From Paenibacillus sp. UNC499MF (lineage in GTDB: Bacteria > Bacillota > Bacilli > Paenibacillales > NBRC-103111): 64,000 nt of DNA. Every line of letters begins with the position of its first letter. Within the stretch, counting starts at the first letter, position 1. Location of the stretch: positions 683,895-747,894 of the forward strand of contig NZ_FNVF01000001.1 in assembly GCF_900107975.1 (NCBI RefSeq), given 5' to 3'. Made by a program: the position numbers and the translations under genes. Positions 34,415 to 42,917 of the stretch are shown here, one piece after another. The notes beneath the pieces are model-generated. The model was not told the DNA's origin. It worked only from the letters and a program-made list of their open reading frames with translations, and did no database searches.

Positions 34415-35068
34415 ATGGATTTCTCAGGTGCTTACAGCGCGGATAATCTGATGTTTTTGCTTAAAGGTTTTCTCGTTACGCTGGAAATGGCCGTGATCGC
34501 CATTATTTTAAGTTTTGTCATCGGCAGTCTGATCGGGGTCATCCGTTATGCGAAGATCCCCGTGCTCAGCCAGCTTATGGTGGTTCTGGTGGAGATGATC
34601 CGGAACCTGCCGCTGCTGCTCATTATTTTCTTCGTTTATTTCGCCGTGCCGGAAGTGACGGGGATCGAAATGAGCATTCTGACGTCGGCGATCATTTCCT
34701 TGACGATTTTCGAATCGGCCATGATCGCGGAAATCATCCGCGGCGGGCTCAACTCCATCGACAAGGGACAGATTGAGGCGGCGCGTTCCTCGGGATTAAC
34801 CTACGTGCAGACGCTGTGGCACATTGTGTTTCCTCAGGCGGTGCGCCGCATGGTTCCGCCGATCGTCAGCCAGTTTATTTCGCTGCTGAAAGATACGTCG
34901 CTTACCGTTATTATCGCGGCGCCGGAACTGATGCACAACGCGCAGATCATCAACGGGTCGTCTCAGAAGTTCATCGTTCCGATCTTCCTGCTCGCCGCGT
35001 TGATGTACTTCGTCGTCAACTACTGCATCTCGCTGTTCGCTCAGCGCTTCGAGCTGAAAAGAACGTAA
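34415..35068 (+). CDS. Amino acid ABC transporter permease 2
   Basis: The roughly 217-residue permease shows VEMIRNLPLLLIIFFVYFAVP and the EAA loop AEIIRGGLNSIDKGQIEAARSSGLTYVQTLWHIVFPQAVR. ATG 34415 follows GGGGTG at 34404-34409; an upstream ATG at 34394 has no such site. It ends the operon of four genes at a bidirectional terminator. Confidence 0.92.
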   Translation: MDFSGAYSADNLMFLLKGFLVTLEMAVIAIILSFVIGSLIGVIRYAKIPVLSQLMVVLVEMIRNLPLLLIIFFVYFAVPEVTGIEMSILTSAIISLTIFESAMIAEIIRGGLNSIDKGQIEAARSSGLTYVQTLWHIVFPQAVRRMVPPIVSQFISLLKDTSLTVIIAAPELMHNAQIINGSSQKFIVPIFLLAALMYFVVNYCISLFAQRFELKRT

Positions 35069-35120
35069 CGCCGCGGAAGCCCTACGCGGCTCCGTAATTC
35101 CCGGCCACGGCCGGACAAAC

Positions 35121-35167
35121 AAAGAACCCGCCGTACCGGTCCCGGACCGGTTTACAGCGGGTTCTTT
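35121..35167. terminator. Bidirectional terminator after the first amino acid ABC operon
   Basis: AAAGAACCCGC pairs with GCGGGTTCTTT around a CCGGTCC/GGACCGG inner stem. It serves both the permease operon and the minus-strand M20 gene. Confidence 0.9.
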
Positions 35168-35194
35168 GTGCACGGCGGCTGCGTGCGGCGGAAC

Positions 35195-36367
35195 TTAACG
35201 CGCCGAGCGGCCGCGTTCGAATTCGGCTTTGATCTCGGCGAGCAGCGCCGGGTCCGTGATGACGTCATAGGCGGTGGCCGCCAGCATCTTGGCGGCCAGA
35301 ATCATGCCGTCCAGCGCGCGCTGCCGCATCGCCAGATCGTGGAATTCCGGCGTGTGGAGCAGATGCTTCTCTTCAATGACCTTCATGTACGGATGAATCG
35401 TCGGGCAGTGAAGAGAAACGTTCCCCAGATCAAGGGAGCCGTGATCCTTGCCGGTCTGGATCATGTCCTCGGTAATGCCTGCCGAAGCCAAGTTGCGATT
35501 AAACACAGCCGAGAGCGTCTCATTCGTGTTCAGCTCGTCATACGAGTACTCGTAATTGGAGGTGGTCAGGGTGCAGCCCGTCTGGAGTGCGGCGCCTTCC
35601 GCGCATTTCAGCACCTTCGTCACGACTTCGTTCGTATACGCGCGCGAAGAAGAGCGGACATAGAACTGGGCGACGGCATAGTCGGGAATAATATTCGCGG
35701 CCTGGCCGCCTTCCGTGATAATCCCGTGTATGCGCACATCGCTGCGGAGCTGCTGGCGCAGCGCATTGATGGAATTGAACAGCATCAGCACGGCGTCAAG
35801 AGCATTCACGCCCTCGTAAGGGGAAGCGGCGGCATGGGCCGCCTTGCCGAAGTACTCGAACTGGATGGCATCCAGAGCCAGCGATTCGCCGGAGCGCTCA
35901 TACGTGTAATAAGGATGCGCCATCAGAGCGAAGTCGACGTCATCGAACAGCCCCGCGGCCGCCATGGGAACTTTCGCCCCTTTGGTTTCCTCGGCAGGCG
36001 TGCCGTAAACGCGGATCACGCCGCCGATCTCGTCGATGACGGATTTAAGCCCGACGGCCGCGCCGATGCTCATCATACAGATGAGATGGTGTCCGCAGGC
36101 ATGGCCCAGCTCGGGAAGCGCGTCGTATTCCGCCAGAAAGGCGACGGTCGGTCCCGGCTTGCCCGAGTCGTATACGCCCAGGAATGCGGTCGGAATGTCG
36201 AGCACGGCCCGCTCAACCGTGAAATCGTGCCGCTCCAGTTCTTCGATCAGCTTGGCGCAGGCGAGAAATTCTTCATGGCCGAGCTCGGGATTTTGCCCGA
36301 TATAAGTTGAAATGGCTTGAAATTCCGGCGTGTGGAAATCGATAGTGTTAAAGATACGTTCCTTCAT
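35195..36367 (-). CDS. M20 family metallopeptidase / amidohydrolase
   Basis: The 390-residue protein is a dimetal M20D-type hydrolase. Visible motifs include NPELGHEEF, VAFLAEYDALPELGHACGHH (metal His pair), GTPAEETKGAKVPMAAAGLF and the HxxxASP-like FGKAAHAAASPYEGVNALDAV dimerisation-domain region; a further active-site stretch is TGKDHGSLDLGNVSLHCPTIHPY. Members cleave N-acyl amino acids, aminobenzoyl-glutamate or dipeptides (AbgB-like). It lies between the two amino acid ABC operons, suggesting peptide or conjugate breakdown, but that is inference. The upstream region has GGAGAACGCCC at the start. Confidence 0.9.
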   Translation of the reverse strand: MKERIFNTIDFHTPEFQAISTYIGQNPELGHEEFLACAKLIEELERHDFTVERAVLDIPTAFLGVYDSGKPGPTVAFLAEYDALPELGHACGHHLICMMSIGAAVGLKSVIDEIGGVIRVYGTPAEETKGAKVPMAAAGLFDDVDFALMAHPYYTYERSGESLALDAIQFEYFGKAAHAAASPYEGVNALDAVLMLFNSINALRQQLRSDVRIHGIITEGGQAANIIPDYAVAQFYVRSSSRAYTNEVVTKVLKCAEGAALQTGCTLTTSNYEYSYDELNTNETLSAVFNRNLASAGITEDMIQTGKDHGSLDLGNVSLHCPTIHPYMKVIEEKHLLHTPEFHDLAMRQRALDGMILAAKMLAATAYDVITDPALLAEIKAEFERGRSAR

Positions 36368-36575
36368 GGGCGTTCTCCTTATGTAAAGTGATAGGGGCCG
36401 GCGCCCCGTCGTTATCTTCCGGATGTAAGTCCATTGTAATACAAACTCGGACCCGCTACCACTTCCGGCCTCTTTGCGTTACAATAAAGCACGGAAAGCG
36501 CAAAGCCGCACTTTACGCGCATACGGAAAATATTCCATCGAGCGAATGTCTACATAGTCCAGAAGGAGGATATTT

Positions 36576-36887
36576 ATGAATAAATACGGATCGGATGACT
36601 GGCGGGATCACCGCTTTACATTGGCCTGCAAAGAAGCCGAGCGCAGAGGGCAGTGGCTGGACATTCATTTGTCCCTTAGCCCGGAAGAAGGAGAAGCCCT
36701 GCCGGCTGAGCTTCACGAGCCCAGCGTGTACGTCATCTGCAATCTTAGAGGGGCGGTCGTTCAGATCATCCTGCTGGATGAAGGCTGCGACTGCGAATAC
36801 CAGTTTACCCCGGGCGAGAAAGAGAAGATTGCCCGTTTTCTCGCAGAGCACTGCACCGCGGAAATGGATTCTCTGCTTTTAAGCTAG
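36576..36887 (+). CDS. Small protein of unknown function
   Basis: The 103-residue product is acidic and soluble with no signal peptide. It has a probable helix at WRDHRFTLACKEAERRGQWL and a strand-rich centre (HEPSVYVICNLRGAVVQIILLD) before a Cys pair (EGCDCEYQF) and a C-terminal helix. I do not recognise a family. AAGGAGG at 36562-36568 gives a strong start, so the gene is probably real. It precedes the SGNH hydrolase gene by 70 bp with no terminator between, so the two may form an operon. Confidence 0.7.
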   Translation: MNKYGSDDWRDHRFTLACKEAERRGQWLDIHLSLSPEEGEALPAELHEPSVYVICNLRGAVVQIILLDEGCDCEYQFTPGEKEKIARFLAEHCTAEMDSLLLS

Positions 36888-36957
36888 AAAAGATGAGACC
36901 GGGAGGCCGGCTCCGGAATATACTGTCTTACAGATGCATGCGACAGGAGGGGCCGCC

Positions 36958-37608
36958 ATGGGAAGAGCATTACGCTACATCGCGTTCGGAGATTCGCTGA
37001 CCGTCGGTACGGGCGATCCGACGCGGGAAGGTTTCACCGCAAGATACCGGGGCATGGCAGAAGCTGCGCTGGGACGCAGCGTAAGCCTGCGCAATGCCGG
37101 TACGAACGGCGCCACATCGGGCGAACTGATGCAATACTTGCGCAACGAAGGCGATTTGCGGCGGGGGCTGGCGACCGCCGATATCATCACGATTACGGCC
37201 GGAGGGAACGATCTCATCCGCTCGGCCATGCCTTATCTGAACAGCCGCGACACAGGCGTTCTGAAGCGCAGCCTGCGTACGTTCGGAGGCAACCTGCGTC
37301 AGATCGTGCGCTGTGCCCAGCATCCGGGTCCGGACGGCAAGCTGCCGCTTGTCATTCTTGTCGGATTGTACAATCCGATTTCCATGCTGCCGGAGGCGGA
37401 ATTCTGGATCAAGCGCTTCAACCAGCAGATGGTCCGGCTCGGGTCGCGAACGGTGCGCTACGTGGATGTGTATCCGGCTTTCAAGGGAGCGGAGAGCCGC
37501 CTCCTATCCGACGATCTTTTTCATCCGAATGCGGAAGGCTATAAGCGGATCGCGGAATGCATCGCGCAGAGCGTCCCGCTCGCTGCCCTGACCGGAGGCG
37601 GACATTAA
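36958..37608 (+). CDS. SGNH/GDSL hydrolase family protein
   Basis: The 216-residue protein has the block I motif IAFGDSLTVGTGDPT with the catalytic Ser, block III ITAGGNDLIRS with the oxyanion Asn, and block V DLFHPNAEGYKRIAE with catalytic Asp and His. No signal peptide is seen, so it is probably a cytoplasmic esterase or lipase. ATG 36958 follows AGGAGG by eight bases. A -10-like TATACT lies about 40 bp upstream. The substrate is unknown. Confidence 0.92.
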   Translation: MGRALRYIAFGDSLTVGTGDPTREGFTARYRGMAEAALGRSVSLRNAGTNGATSGELMQYLRNEGDLRRGLATADIITITAGGNDLIRSAMPYLNSRDTGVLKRSLRTFGGNLRQIVRCAQHPGPDGKLPLVILVGLYNPISMLPEAEFWIKRFNQQMVRLGSRTVRYVDVYPAFKGAESRLLSDDLFHPNAEGYKRIAECIAQSVPLAALTGGGH

Positions 37609-37642
37609 AAAACAGTGAAGCGGCTGCCTCACTGTTTTTTTT
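37607..37642 (+). terminator. Intrinsic terminator after the SGNH hydrolase gene
   Basis: AAAAAACAGTGA and TCACTGTTTTTT around AGCGGCTGCC. Confidence 0.85.
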
Positions 37643-37687
37643 CGCCCGGCCGGTTACGGCGCGGCACCCACCCGGGATTCGCGCGGT

Positions 37688-38323
37688 TTACGCGGGGACG
37701 GGCAGGACCTGCATCACGGCGAAGAAGTGGCAGACGCTGCCTCCGAGGACGAACGCATGCCAGATCGCATGGTGGTAGGGAATGCGCCGCCACAGGTAGA
37801 ACACCGTTCCGACCGTGTAAAGCAGTCCGCCCGCCACAAGCCAGATGAGGCCGTTTGCCGACAAATGCTCGGCCAGCGGCTTGATGGCCAGTACGATGAG
37901 CCAGCCCATGCCGATGTAGCAAACCGTCGAGAGGACGATAAACCTTTTGACGAAGAAAACCTTCAGCACAATGCCGAGAAGGGCGAGTCCCCAGACGATG
38001 CCGAGCAGGGTCCATCCCAGCACGCCCCGCAGCGTAACGAGCATAAAGGGGGTATAGGAGCCGGCAATCAGTACATAGATAGCGGAATGGTCCATGATCT
38101 CGAAAATGTCTTTGAGCTTCCCTCCGGGAGCGCTGTGAACGAGTGTGGAGCATAAATAAAGCAGAATCAGGGAAATGCCGAAAATGCTGAAGCTGACGAT
38201 ATGCCAGGTGTTTCCGTAGGTGATGGCCTGCATGACGAGCAGAACGAGAGCGGCTATGCTCAGCAGGGTGCCGATTCCATGCGAAACGGCGTTCGCAACT
38301 TCTTCGCGCGGTGAATATTCCAT
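37688..38323 (-). CDS. Hemolysin III / TrhA family membrane protein
   Basis: The roughly 211-residue protein has seven predicted membrane helices and the PAQR-like motifs ANAVSHGIGTLLSIAALVLLVM, LYLCSTLVHSAPG and DHSAIYVLIAGSYTPFM. Its His residues lie at positions conserved in hemolysin III proteins. Bacterial TrhA has been tied to membrane energetics and lipid state; the hemolytic role is historical. ATG 38323 follows GGAGGAA by seven bases; TTG 38338 overlaps the ribosome binding site. Single-gene unit. Confidence 0.92.
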   Translation of the reverse strand: MEYSPREEVANAVSHGIGTLLSIAALVLLVMQAITYGNTWHIVSFSIFGISLILLYLCSTLVHSAPGGKLKDIFEIMDHSAIYVLIAGSYTPFMLVTLRGVLGWTLLGIVWGLALLGIVLKVFFVKRFIVLSTVCYIGMGWLIVLAIKPLAEHLSANGLIWLVAGGLLYTVGTVFYLWRRIPYHHAIWHAFVLGGSVCHFFAVMQVLPVPA

Positions 38324-38554
38324 AAGTGTTTCCTCCAAGCTATCCGGGACTGTGTGCCCAATTTACTGGCTAATGTTTACTTAGACGCCTTTCCTCGACA
38401 AAGCCCTTCAATGTTATTTACCCGAGTTTGTTCCTATTTATATGGAACTTTTAACCAATGGGCCCTTCCGGGTAAATCCGAAGGCTCAGAACCTGCATAA
38501 ATATACAGGTTTAATGCCCTATATACGGCAGATGGAGCATTTTCATAAAGCATC

Positions 38555-38583
38555 TTGCATAAAAGAGGCGATTTCGGTATACT
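38555..38583 (+). promoter_or_regulatory. Promoter of the second amino acid ABC operon
   Basis: TTGCAT (38555-38560) and TATACT (38578-38583) are 17 bp apart. TTGCATAAAAG recurs just downstream at about 38628, which may be a regulator half-site or coincidence. The remainder of 38339-38649 shows no gene. Confidence 0.72.
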
Positions 38584-38649
38584 AAGTCATGTTCTTTTTC
38601 GAATTGACCTTGCGTTAATAAACCACTTTGCATAAAAGGAGCACATGAC

Positions 38650-39465
38650 ATGAAAAAATGGGGACTGACACTTATCGCCCTTGTACTGACTATGACCCTC
38701 ATAGCTGCATGCGGCAAAAAAACCGAAGCACCGAAAGACGCGTCCGGCGGCGCCCAAACGACGGCACCGGCCAAGAAGCTTATCCTGGGTACGAGCGCGG
38801 ATTACCCGCCGTATGAATTCCACAAATCGACGAACGGCAAAGACGAAATCATCGGCTTCGACATCATGATCGCGAAAGAAATCGCGAAAGACATGGGTGC
38901 CGAGCTGGAAATCAAGGACATGAAGTTCGACGGTCTGCTTCCGGCGCTTCAATCCGGCAACGTGGATATGATCCTTTCCGGAATGACGCCTACCGAAGAG
39001 CGCAAAAAGAACGTTGATTTCTCCAAAACGTACTACACCGCCAAGCAGATGATCGTGGTCCGTGCGGAAGACAAAGACAAGTACAAGACGATGGAAAGCC
39101 TGACAGGCAAGCGGATCGTCGTTCAGAAAGCTTCCATTCAAGAAACGGTTGCCAAAGAACAAATCAAGGATGCCAAAATCAAAACACTAAGCAAAATTAC
39201 CGACATCGTGCTTGAGCTGAAAAACAAAAATGCGGATGCCGCGATTATCGAACTTCCGGTTGCGACTTCCCATGTAAGCCGCGACAAGAGCATCGTGATT
39301 GCCGAAGCGACACCGACGGTTGAAGAAGCCGGTTCCGCGGTTGCTTTCAAGAAAGGCAGCCAGGACAAGATCGATCTGGTGAACAAGACGATCGACCGTC
39401 TGATCGCGGAGAAGAAGATCGAGCAGTTCGTAACCGAAGCCTCCAGCCAGGTGGAAGCCGAGTAA
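38650..39465 (+). CDS. Amino acid ABC transporter substrate-binding lipoprotein
   Basis: The 271-residue protein has a signal peptide with lipobox IAAC, then a short linker and a SBP_bac_3 domain beginning KLILGTSADYPPYEFHKSTNGKDEIIGFDIMIAKEIAKDMG. It resembles ArtP/ArtJ or YckB-type proteins for arginine or cystine. LSGMTPTEERKKNVDFSKTYY matches the conserved polar amino acid binding-protein pattern. A partial terminator separates it from the permease gene. Confidence 0.93.
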   Translation: MKKWGLTLIALVLTMTLIAACGKKTEAPKDASGGAQTTAPAKKLILGTSADYPPYEFHKSTNGKDEIIGFDIMIAKEIAKDMGAELEIKDMKFDGLLPALQSGNVDMILSGMTPTEERKKNVDFSKTYYTAKQMIVVRAEDKDKYKTMESLTGKRIVVQKASIQETVAKEQIKDAKIKTLSKITDIVLELKNKNADAAIIELPVATSHVSRDKSIVIAEATPTVEEAGSAVAFKKGSQDKIDLVNKTIDRLIAEKKIEQFVTEASSQVEAE

Positions 39466-39504
39466 GCACAGAGTTATCGGACCGGTAACTGCAATAAATG
39501 TGAG

Positions 39505-39536
39505 ATAGCGGAGAACCCTCCGCTATTTTCTTTTTT
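39505..39536 (+). terminator. Internal hairpin between binding-protein and permease genes
   Basis: ATAGCGGAG pairs with (C)TCCGCTAT and is followed by TTTCTTTTTT. It is likely a leaky terminator that lowers permease and ATPase expression relative to the binding protein. A TATAAT at 39567-39572 may restart transcription. Confidence 0.75.
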
Positions 39537-39612
39537 CAGGGATGGTCACATGGTGTATAGAAATTGTATAATTAGCGGTGTCCATCCGCACTTAAGGAGG
39601 AGTTAACAGCCC

Positions 39613-40302
39613 ATGAATTTTTCATTTTTAAACGAATACGGGCATTATTTTGTGGACGGAACGAAGGTCACGCTTCTTCTGTCCGTGATTACCGTCATTT
39701 TGGGCGCTATTTTCGGAACAGGGATGAGCCTGCTCCGTTTGTCGGGTATTTGGCCGCTCCGGTGGCTGGCTACCGCGTATATCGAGTTTTTCCGGGGAAC
39801 GCCGATCATTATTCAAATTTTCCTCGTCTATTATGCGCTGCCGCAGTTTATCCCGGACTTTCATTTCCCTCCGTTCCCGTTTCTGGAGGAGTACGGCGGG
39901 GAATTTACCGCAGCCGTCATTACGCTCGGACTCAACAGCACGGCCTATGTGGCTGAAATTATGCGCGCGGGCATCCAGTCCGTGGACAAAGGGCAGATGG
40001 AAGCGGCACGTTCCCTCGGGATGAAGCCTTGGATGGCGATGCGTCTCGTCGTGATTCCGCAGGCGTTTCGCACCGTGCTTCCGGCGCTCGGCAACGAGCT
40101 GGTCGTCGTCATCAAAGAAACCTCGATCGTATCGGTTATCGGCCTCAACGAACTGATGTTCAACGCGGACACGGTCAAAGGAAGCCTGTCGCTTCCGTTC
40201 GAGCCGCTGATTATCGCCGCTTTTATTTATCTGGCTATCACCCTGACGCTGTCCAAGCTCGTCGGAATGCTCGAAAGGAGGCTGACGAAATCGAATGCTT
40301 AA
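39613..40302 (+). CDS. Amino acid ABC transporter permease
   Basis: The 229-residue permease has about five helices, the conserved [22 protein letters not shown] region and the EAA loop [40 protein letters not shown]. It acts as a homodimer, as no second permease gene is adjacent. The gene overlaps the ATPase gene by eight bases, so translation is coupled. AAGGAGGAG precedes the ATG. Confidence 0.94.
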   Translation: MNFSFLNEYGHYFVDGTKVTLLLSVITVILGAIFGTGMSLLRLSGIWPLRWLATAYIEFFRGTPIIIQIFLVYYALPQFIPDFHFPPFPFLEEYGGEFTAAVITLGLNSTAYVAEIMRAGIQSVDKGQMEAARSLGMKPWMAMRLVVIPQAFRTVLPALGNELVVVIKETSIVSVIGLNELMFNADTVKGSLSLPFEPLIIAAFIYLAITLTLSKLVGMLERRLTKSNA

Positions 40303-41017
40303 AATCACGAATCTTCATAAACATTTCGGTAAGTTAAACGTGCTGAACGGAATCGACATCGAGATCGAAAAAGGCGAGGTCGTCGTTGTCATCGGACCTT
40401 CCGGCTCGGGCAAAAGCACATTCCTGCGCTGCCTCAACCTGCTGGAGGTGCCGACCGACGGCGAAATTCTCTTCGAGGGCATTTCCATCACGAACAAGAA
40501 AACGGATATTAATTCGGTCCGCCAGAAGATGGGCATGGTGTTCCAGCAGTTCAACCTGTTCCCGCATCTGTCGGTCAAAGACAATATTACGCTTGCTCCG
40601 CGCAAGCTGAAAAAAATGCCGGTGAGCGCGGCGAATGAAACCGCGGCCGATCTGCTCCGTAAAGTAGGATTGGCGGAAAAAGCCGATGCGTACCCGGCCC
40701 AGTTGTCCGGAGGACAGAAGCAGCGGATCGCGATCGCGCGCGCGCTTGCGATGTCCCCCGACGTCATGCTGTTCGACGAGCCCACCTCCGCGCTTGATCC
40801 CGAGATGGTCGGCGAGGTGCTCGACGTCATGAAAAAGCTGGCCAAAGACGGCATGACCATGGTCGTCGTTACGCATGAAATGGGATTTGCCCGGGAAGTG
40901 GGCGACCGCGTCGTCTTTATGGACGGAGGCGTAATCGTCGAGCAGGGCCGCCCGGAAGAAGTATTCTCGAATCCGCAGCATGCCCGGACGAAGGAGTTCC
41001 TGGGCAAGGTGCTTTAA
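40295..41017 (+). CDS. Amino acid ABC transporter ATP-binding protein
   Basis: The 240-residue ATPase has Walker [13 protein letters not shown], signature [17 protein letters not shown], Walker [16 protein letters not shown] and the [19 protein letters not shown] region of PAAT transporters. It is strongly similar to the first operon's ATPase, so the two systems are paralogous. It starts inside the end of the permease gene. No terminator separates it from the DegV genes, so read-through is possible. Confidence 0.94.
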   Translation: MLKITNLHKHFGKLNVLNGIDIEIEKGEVVVVIGPSGSGKSTFLRCLNLLEVPTDGEILFEGISITNKKTDINSVRQKMGMVFQQFNLFPHLSVKDNITLAPRKLKKMPVSAANETAADLLRKVGLAEKADAYPAQLSGGQKQRIAIARALAMSPDVMLFDEPTSALDPEMVGEVLDVMKKLAKDGMTMVVVTHEMGFAREVGDRVVFMDGGVIVEQGRPEEVFSNPQHARTKEFLGKVL

Positions 41018-41061
41018 GAGAAAACTTGATGATCGTTACTGGAGAGCAGGGAGGAAGTCTC

Positions 41062-41910
41062 GTGGCGCCGATTAAAATTTTTACGGACAGCACGAATGAT
41101 TTAAATCCGCAATATTTGAAGGAAAATCAAATTGGCGTAGTTCCCCTTTATGTCGTCTTCGGAGACGACTCGTACCGAGACGGGGTGGACATCACACCGG
41201 AGGTTTTGTACCGGAAAGTCGAACAGTCAGGCAAGCTGCCCAAGACAGCGGCTCCGTCGCCGGCCGACTTCGAGAAAGCGTTCCGGCCTCATATCGAGCA
41301 GGGTTCCGATATCGTCTATATCGGGCTTTCCTCGGAAGTTTCTTCGACTTATCAGAATGCCGTATTAACGTCCGATCTCTTTCCGGAAGGCCGGGTAACC
41401 GTCATCGATTCCCGCAACCTGGCTACCGGCATCGGCATTCTGATCTGCAAAGCCGTGGAAGCGGCAAAGCAGGGACGCAGTGCGGCGGAGATCGAAGCCA
41501 TGGTAAGATCGTTTATTCCGAAAGTGAGTACGGAATTCATTATCGATACGCTGGATTATTTGCATAAAGGCGGCCGCTGTACGAGTGTACAGGCTTTTTT
41601 CGGGAGTCTGCTGAAAATCCGCCCGGTCGTGCAGGTCAAGGACGGTTCCATGATTCTAACTTCCAAAGTGCGTGGTAAGAGGGAGAAAGCGCTTGAACAG
41701 CTGGTGGACAACGCGCTGGCCTTCAAGCACGGGATGGATCCGGATGTCCTGTTCGTGACGCATTCCATGGCGCAGGAGGAAGCGGAGCTTGTACGGGACC
41801 GCCTGCTGCAGGAAACGGATGTCAAACGGATTGAGATTACGGAGACCGGATGTGTGGTTTCAAGCCATTGCGGTCCTCAGACAGTGGGCATCGTATTTAT
41901 TAAATCTTAG
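41062..41910 (+). CDS. DegV family protein 1
   Basis: DegV/FakB proteins bind a fatty acid and, with FakA, allow its phosphorylation for phospholipid synthesis. The roughly 282-residue product starts IKIFTDSTNDL (DegV Ser/Thr pocket), with PKTAAPSPADF, IGLSSEVSSTYQNA and DTLDYLHKGGRCTSVQAFFGSLLKIRPVV matching the family. GTG 41062 follows GGGAGGA by seven bases. The kinase gene fakA is not in this window. It is followed 15 bp later by a second DegV gene. Confidence 0.92.
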   Translation: MAPIKIFTDSTNDLNPQYLKENQIGVVPLYVVFGDDSYRDGVDITPEVLYRKVEQSGKLPKTAAPSPADFEKAFRPHIEQGSDIVYIGLSSEVSSTYQNAVLTSDLFPEGRVTVIDSRNLATGIGILICKAVEAAKQGRSAAEIEAMVRSFIPKVSTEFIIDTLDYLHKGGRCTSVQAFFGSLLKIRPVVQVKDGSMILTSKVRGKREKALEQLVDNALAFKHGMDPDVLFVTHSMAQEEAELVRDRLLQETDVKRIEITETGCVVSSHCGPQTVGIVFIKS

Positions 41911-41925
41911 AAATGAGGGTACTTC

Positions 41926-42774
41926 TTGACGATCAAGATTATTACGGATGGAACTTCCGATTTGCCTCAGGAGCTGGCCCGTGAATTAGACATCACAGTC
42001 GTTCCCCTGATCGTCCGTTTCGGCGACAAGGAAATGACTTCAGACATGAGCAGAACATTATTCTATGAGCTGATGAGGCAGGAGCCCAAGCTTCCTCAGA
42101 CGGCCAGTCCCGCCCCGCATACTTTTATGGAAGAGTACCGCAAGGCTTCACAAAGTGACATTCTGGTAGTCTCTGTTTCGTCTAATCTGAGCAGTACTTA
42201 TCATCATGCCCTCATGGCAAGAGAGCAACTAATGGAAGAAGGCTATGCCGGCCGGATTGAAGTGCTGGATTCCCGCACGGCTTCTCTGGGCCAAGGTCTT
42301 CTTGCCGTAAAAGCGGCTAAACTCGCCAAAGAAGGCATGCCGTTCGAAGAGCTGACAGCCCGGATGAAGGACGAAGTCAAAAGTCATCATACGTATTTTT
42401 TCCTGGACACGCTTGAAAATGTCATAAAAGGAGGCCGCCTCGACCGCGTCCGCGGTGCGGTGGCTTCCGTGCTGAACATTAAGCAGATCATGAAAGCGAG
42501 CGAAGAAGGCACCCTGGAGCCTTTCGAGAAAGTGCGCGGGACCCAGAATGCGATCAAGCGTCTGATCGAACGGGTGAGCGAGAAAGTGAGCGAAACCCGG
42601 CACGATCTGGAGCGATGCATCCTCGGCATTGCGCACAGCAACTGCGAGGACCGCGCCAGGGACGTGAGAGATCAGCTGCTCCGGCTGTTCCCGTTCGGGC
42701 AGGTCGTCATCACCGAGATGGGGCCGGTTATCGGCACCTACGCGGGAGAGGGCGGCATCCTGATCAGCTGCTGA
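41926..42774 (+). CDS. DegV family protein 2
   Basis: The 282-residue paralogue begins IKIITDGTSDLPQELARELDITVVPLIVRFGD and shares LPQTASPAPHTF, VVSVSSNLSSTYHHA and LDTLENVIKGGRLDRVRG with DegV proteins. Two DegVs in tandem often differ in the fatty acid they bind (for example saturated or unsaturated), an inference here. TTG 41926 follows GAGGGT by about six bases. It ends at a strong terminator. Confidence 0.92.
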   Translation: MTIKIITDGTSDLPQELARELDITVVPLIVRFGDKEMTSDMSRTLFYELMRQEPKLPQTASPAPHTFMEEYRKASQSDILVVSVSSNLSSTYHHALMAREQLMEEGYAGRIEVLDSRTASLGQGLLAVKAAKLAKEGMPFEELTARMKDEVKSHHTYFFLDTLENVIKGGRLDRVRGAVASVLNIKQIMKASEEGTLEPFEKVRGTQNAIKRLIERVSEKVSETRHDLERCILGIAHSNCEDRARDVRDQLLRLFPFGQVVITEMGPVIGTYAGEGGILISC

Positions 42775-42833
42775 CAGGCAGGCGGAGCTTTCGGACTCGG
42801 AATGAGTCCGCCGCTTCACATAGGCACGGAAAG

Positions 42834-42884
42834 AAAAACAGGCTGTTTACCGGTCCGGGGGACGGGTAAACAGCCTGTTTTTTT
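42834..42884. terminator. Bidirectional terminator between degV and helD
   Basis: AAAAACAGGCTGTTTACC pairs with GGTAAACAGCCTGTTTTT, an 18-bp stem with T-runs on both strands. Confidence 0.93.
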
Positions 42885-42917
42885 GTGCGCATTTCGGTGC
42901 CTGCCGGACTTACCTGC

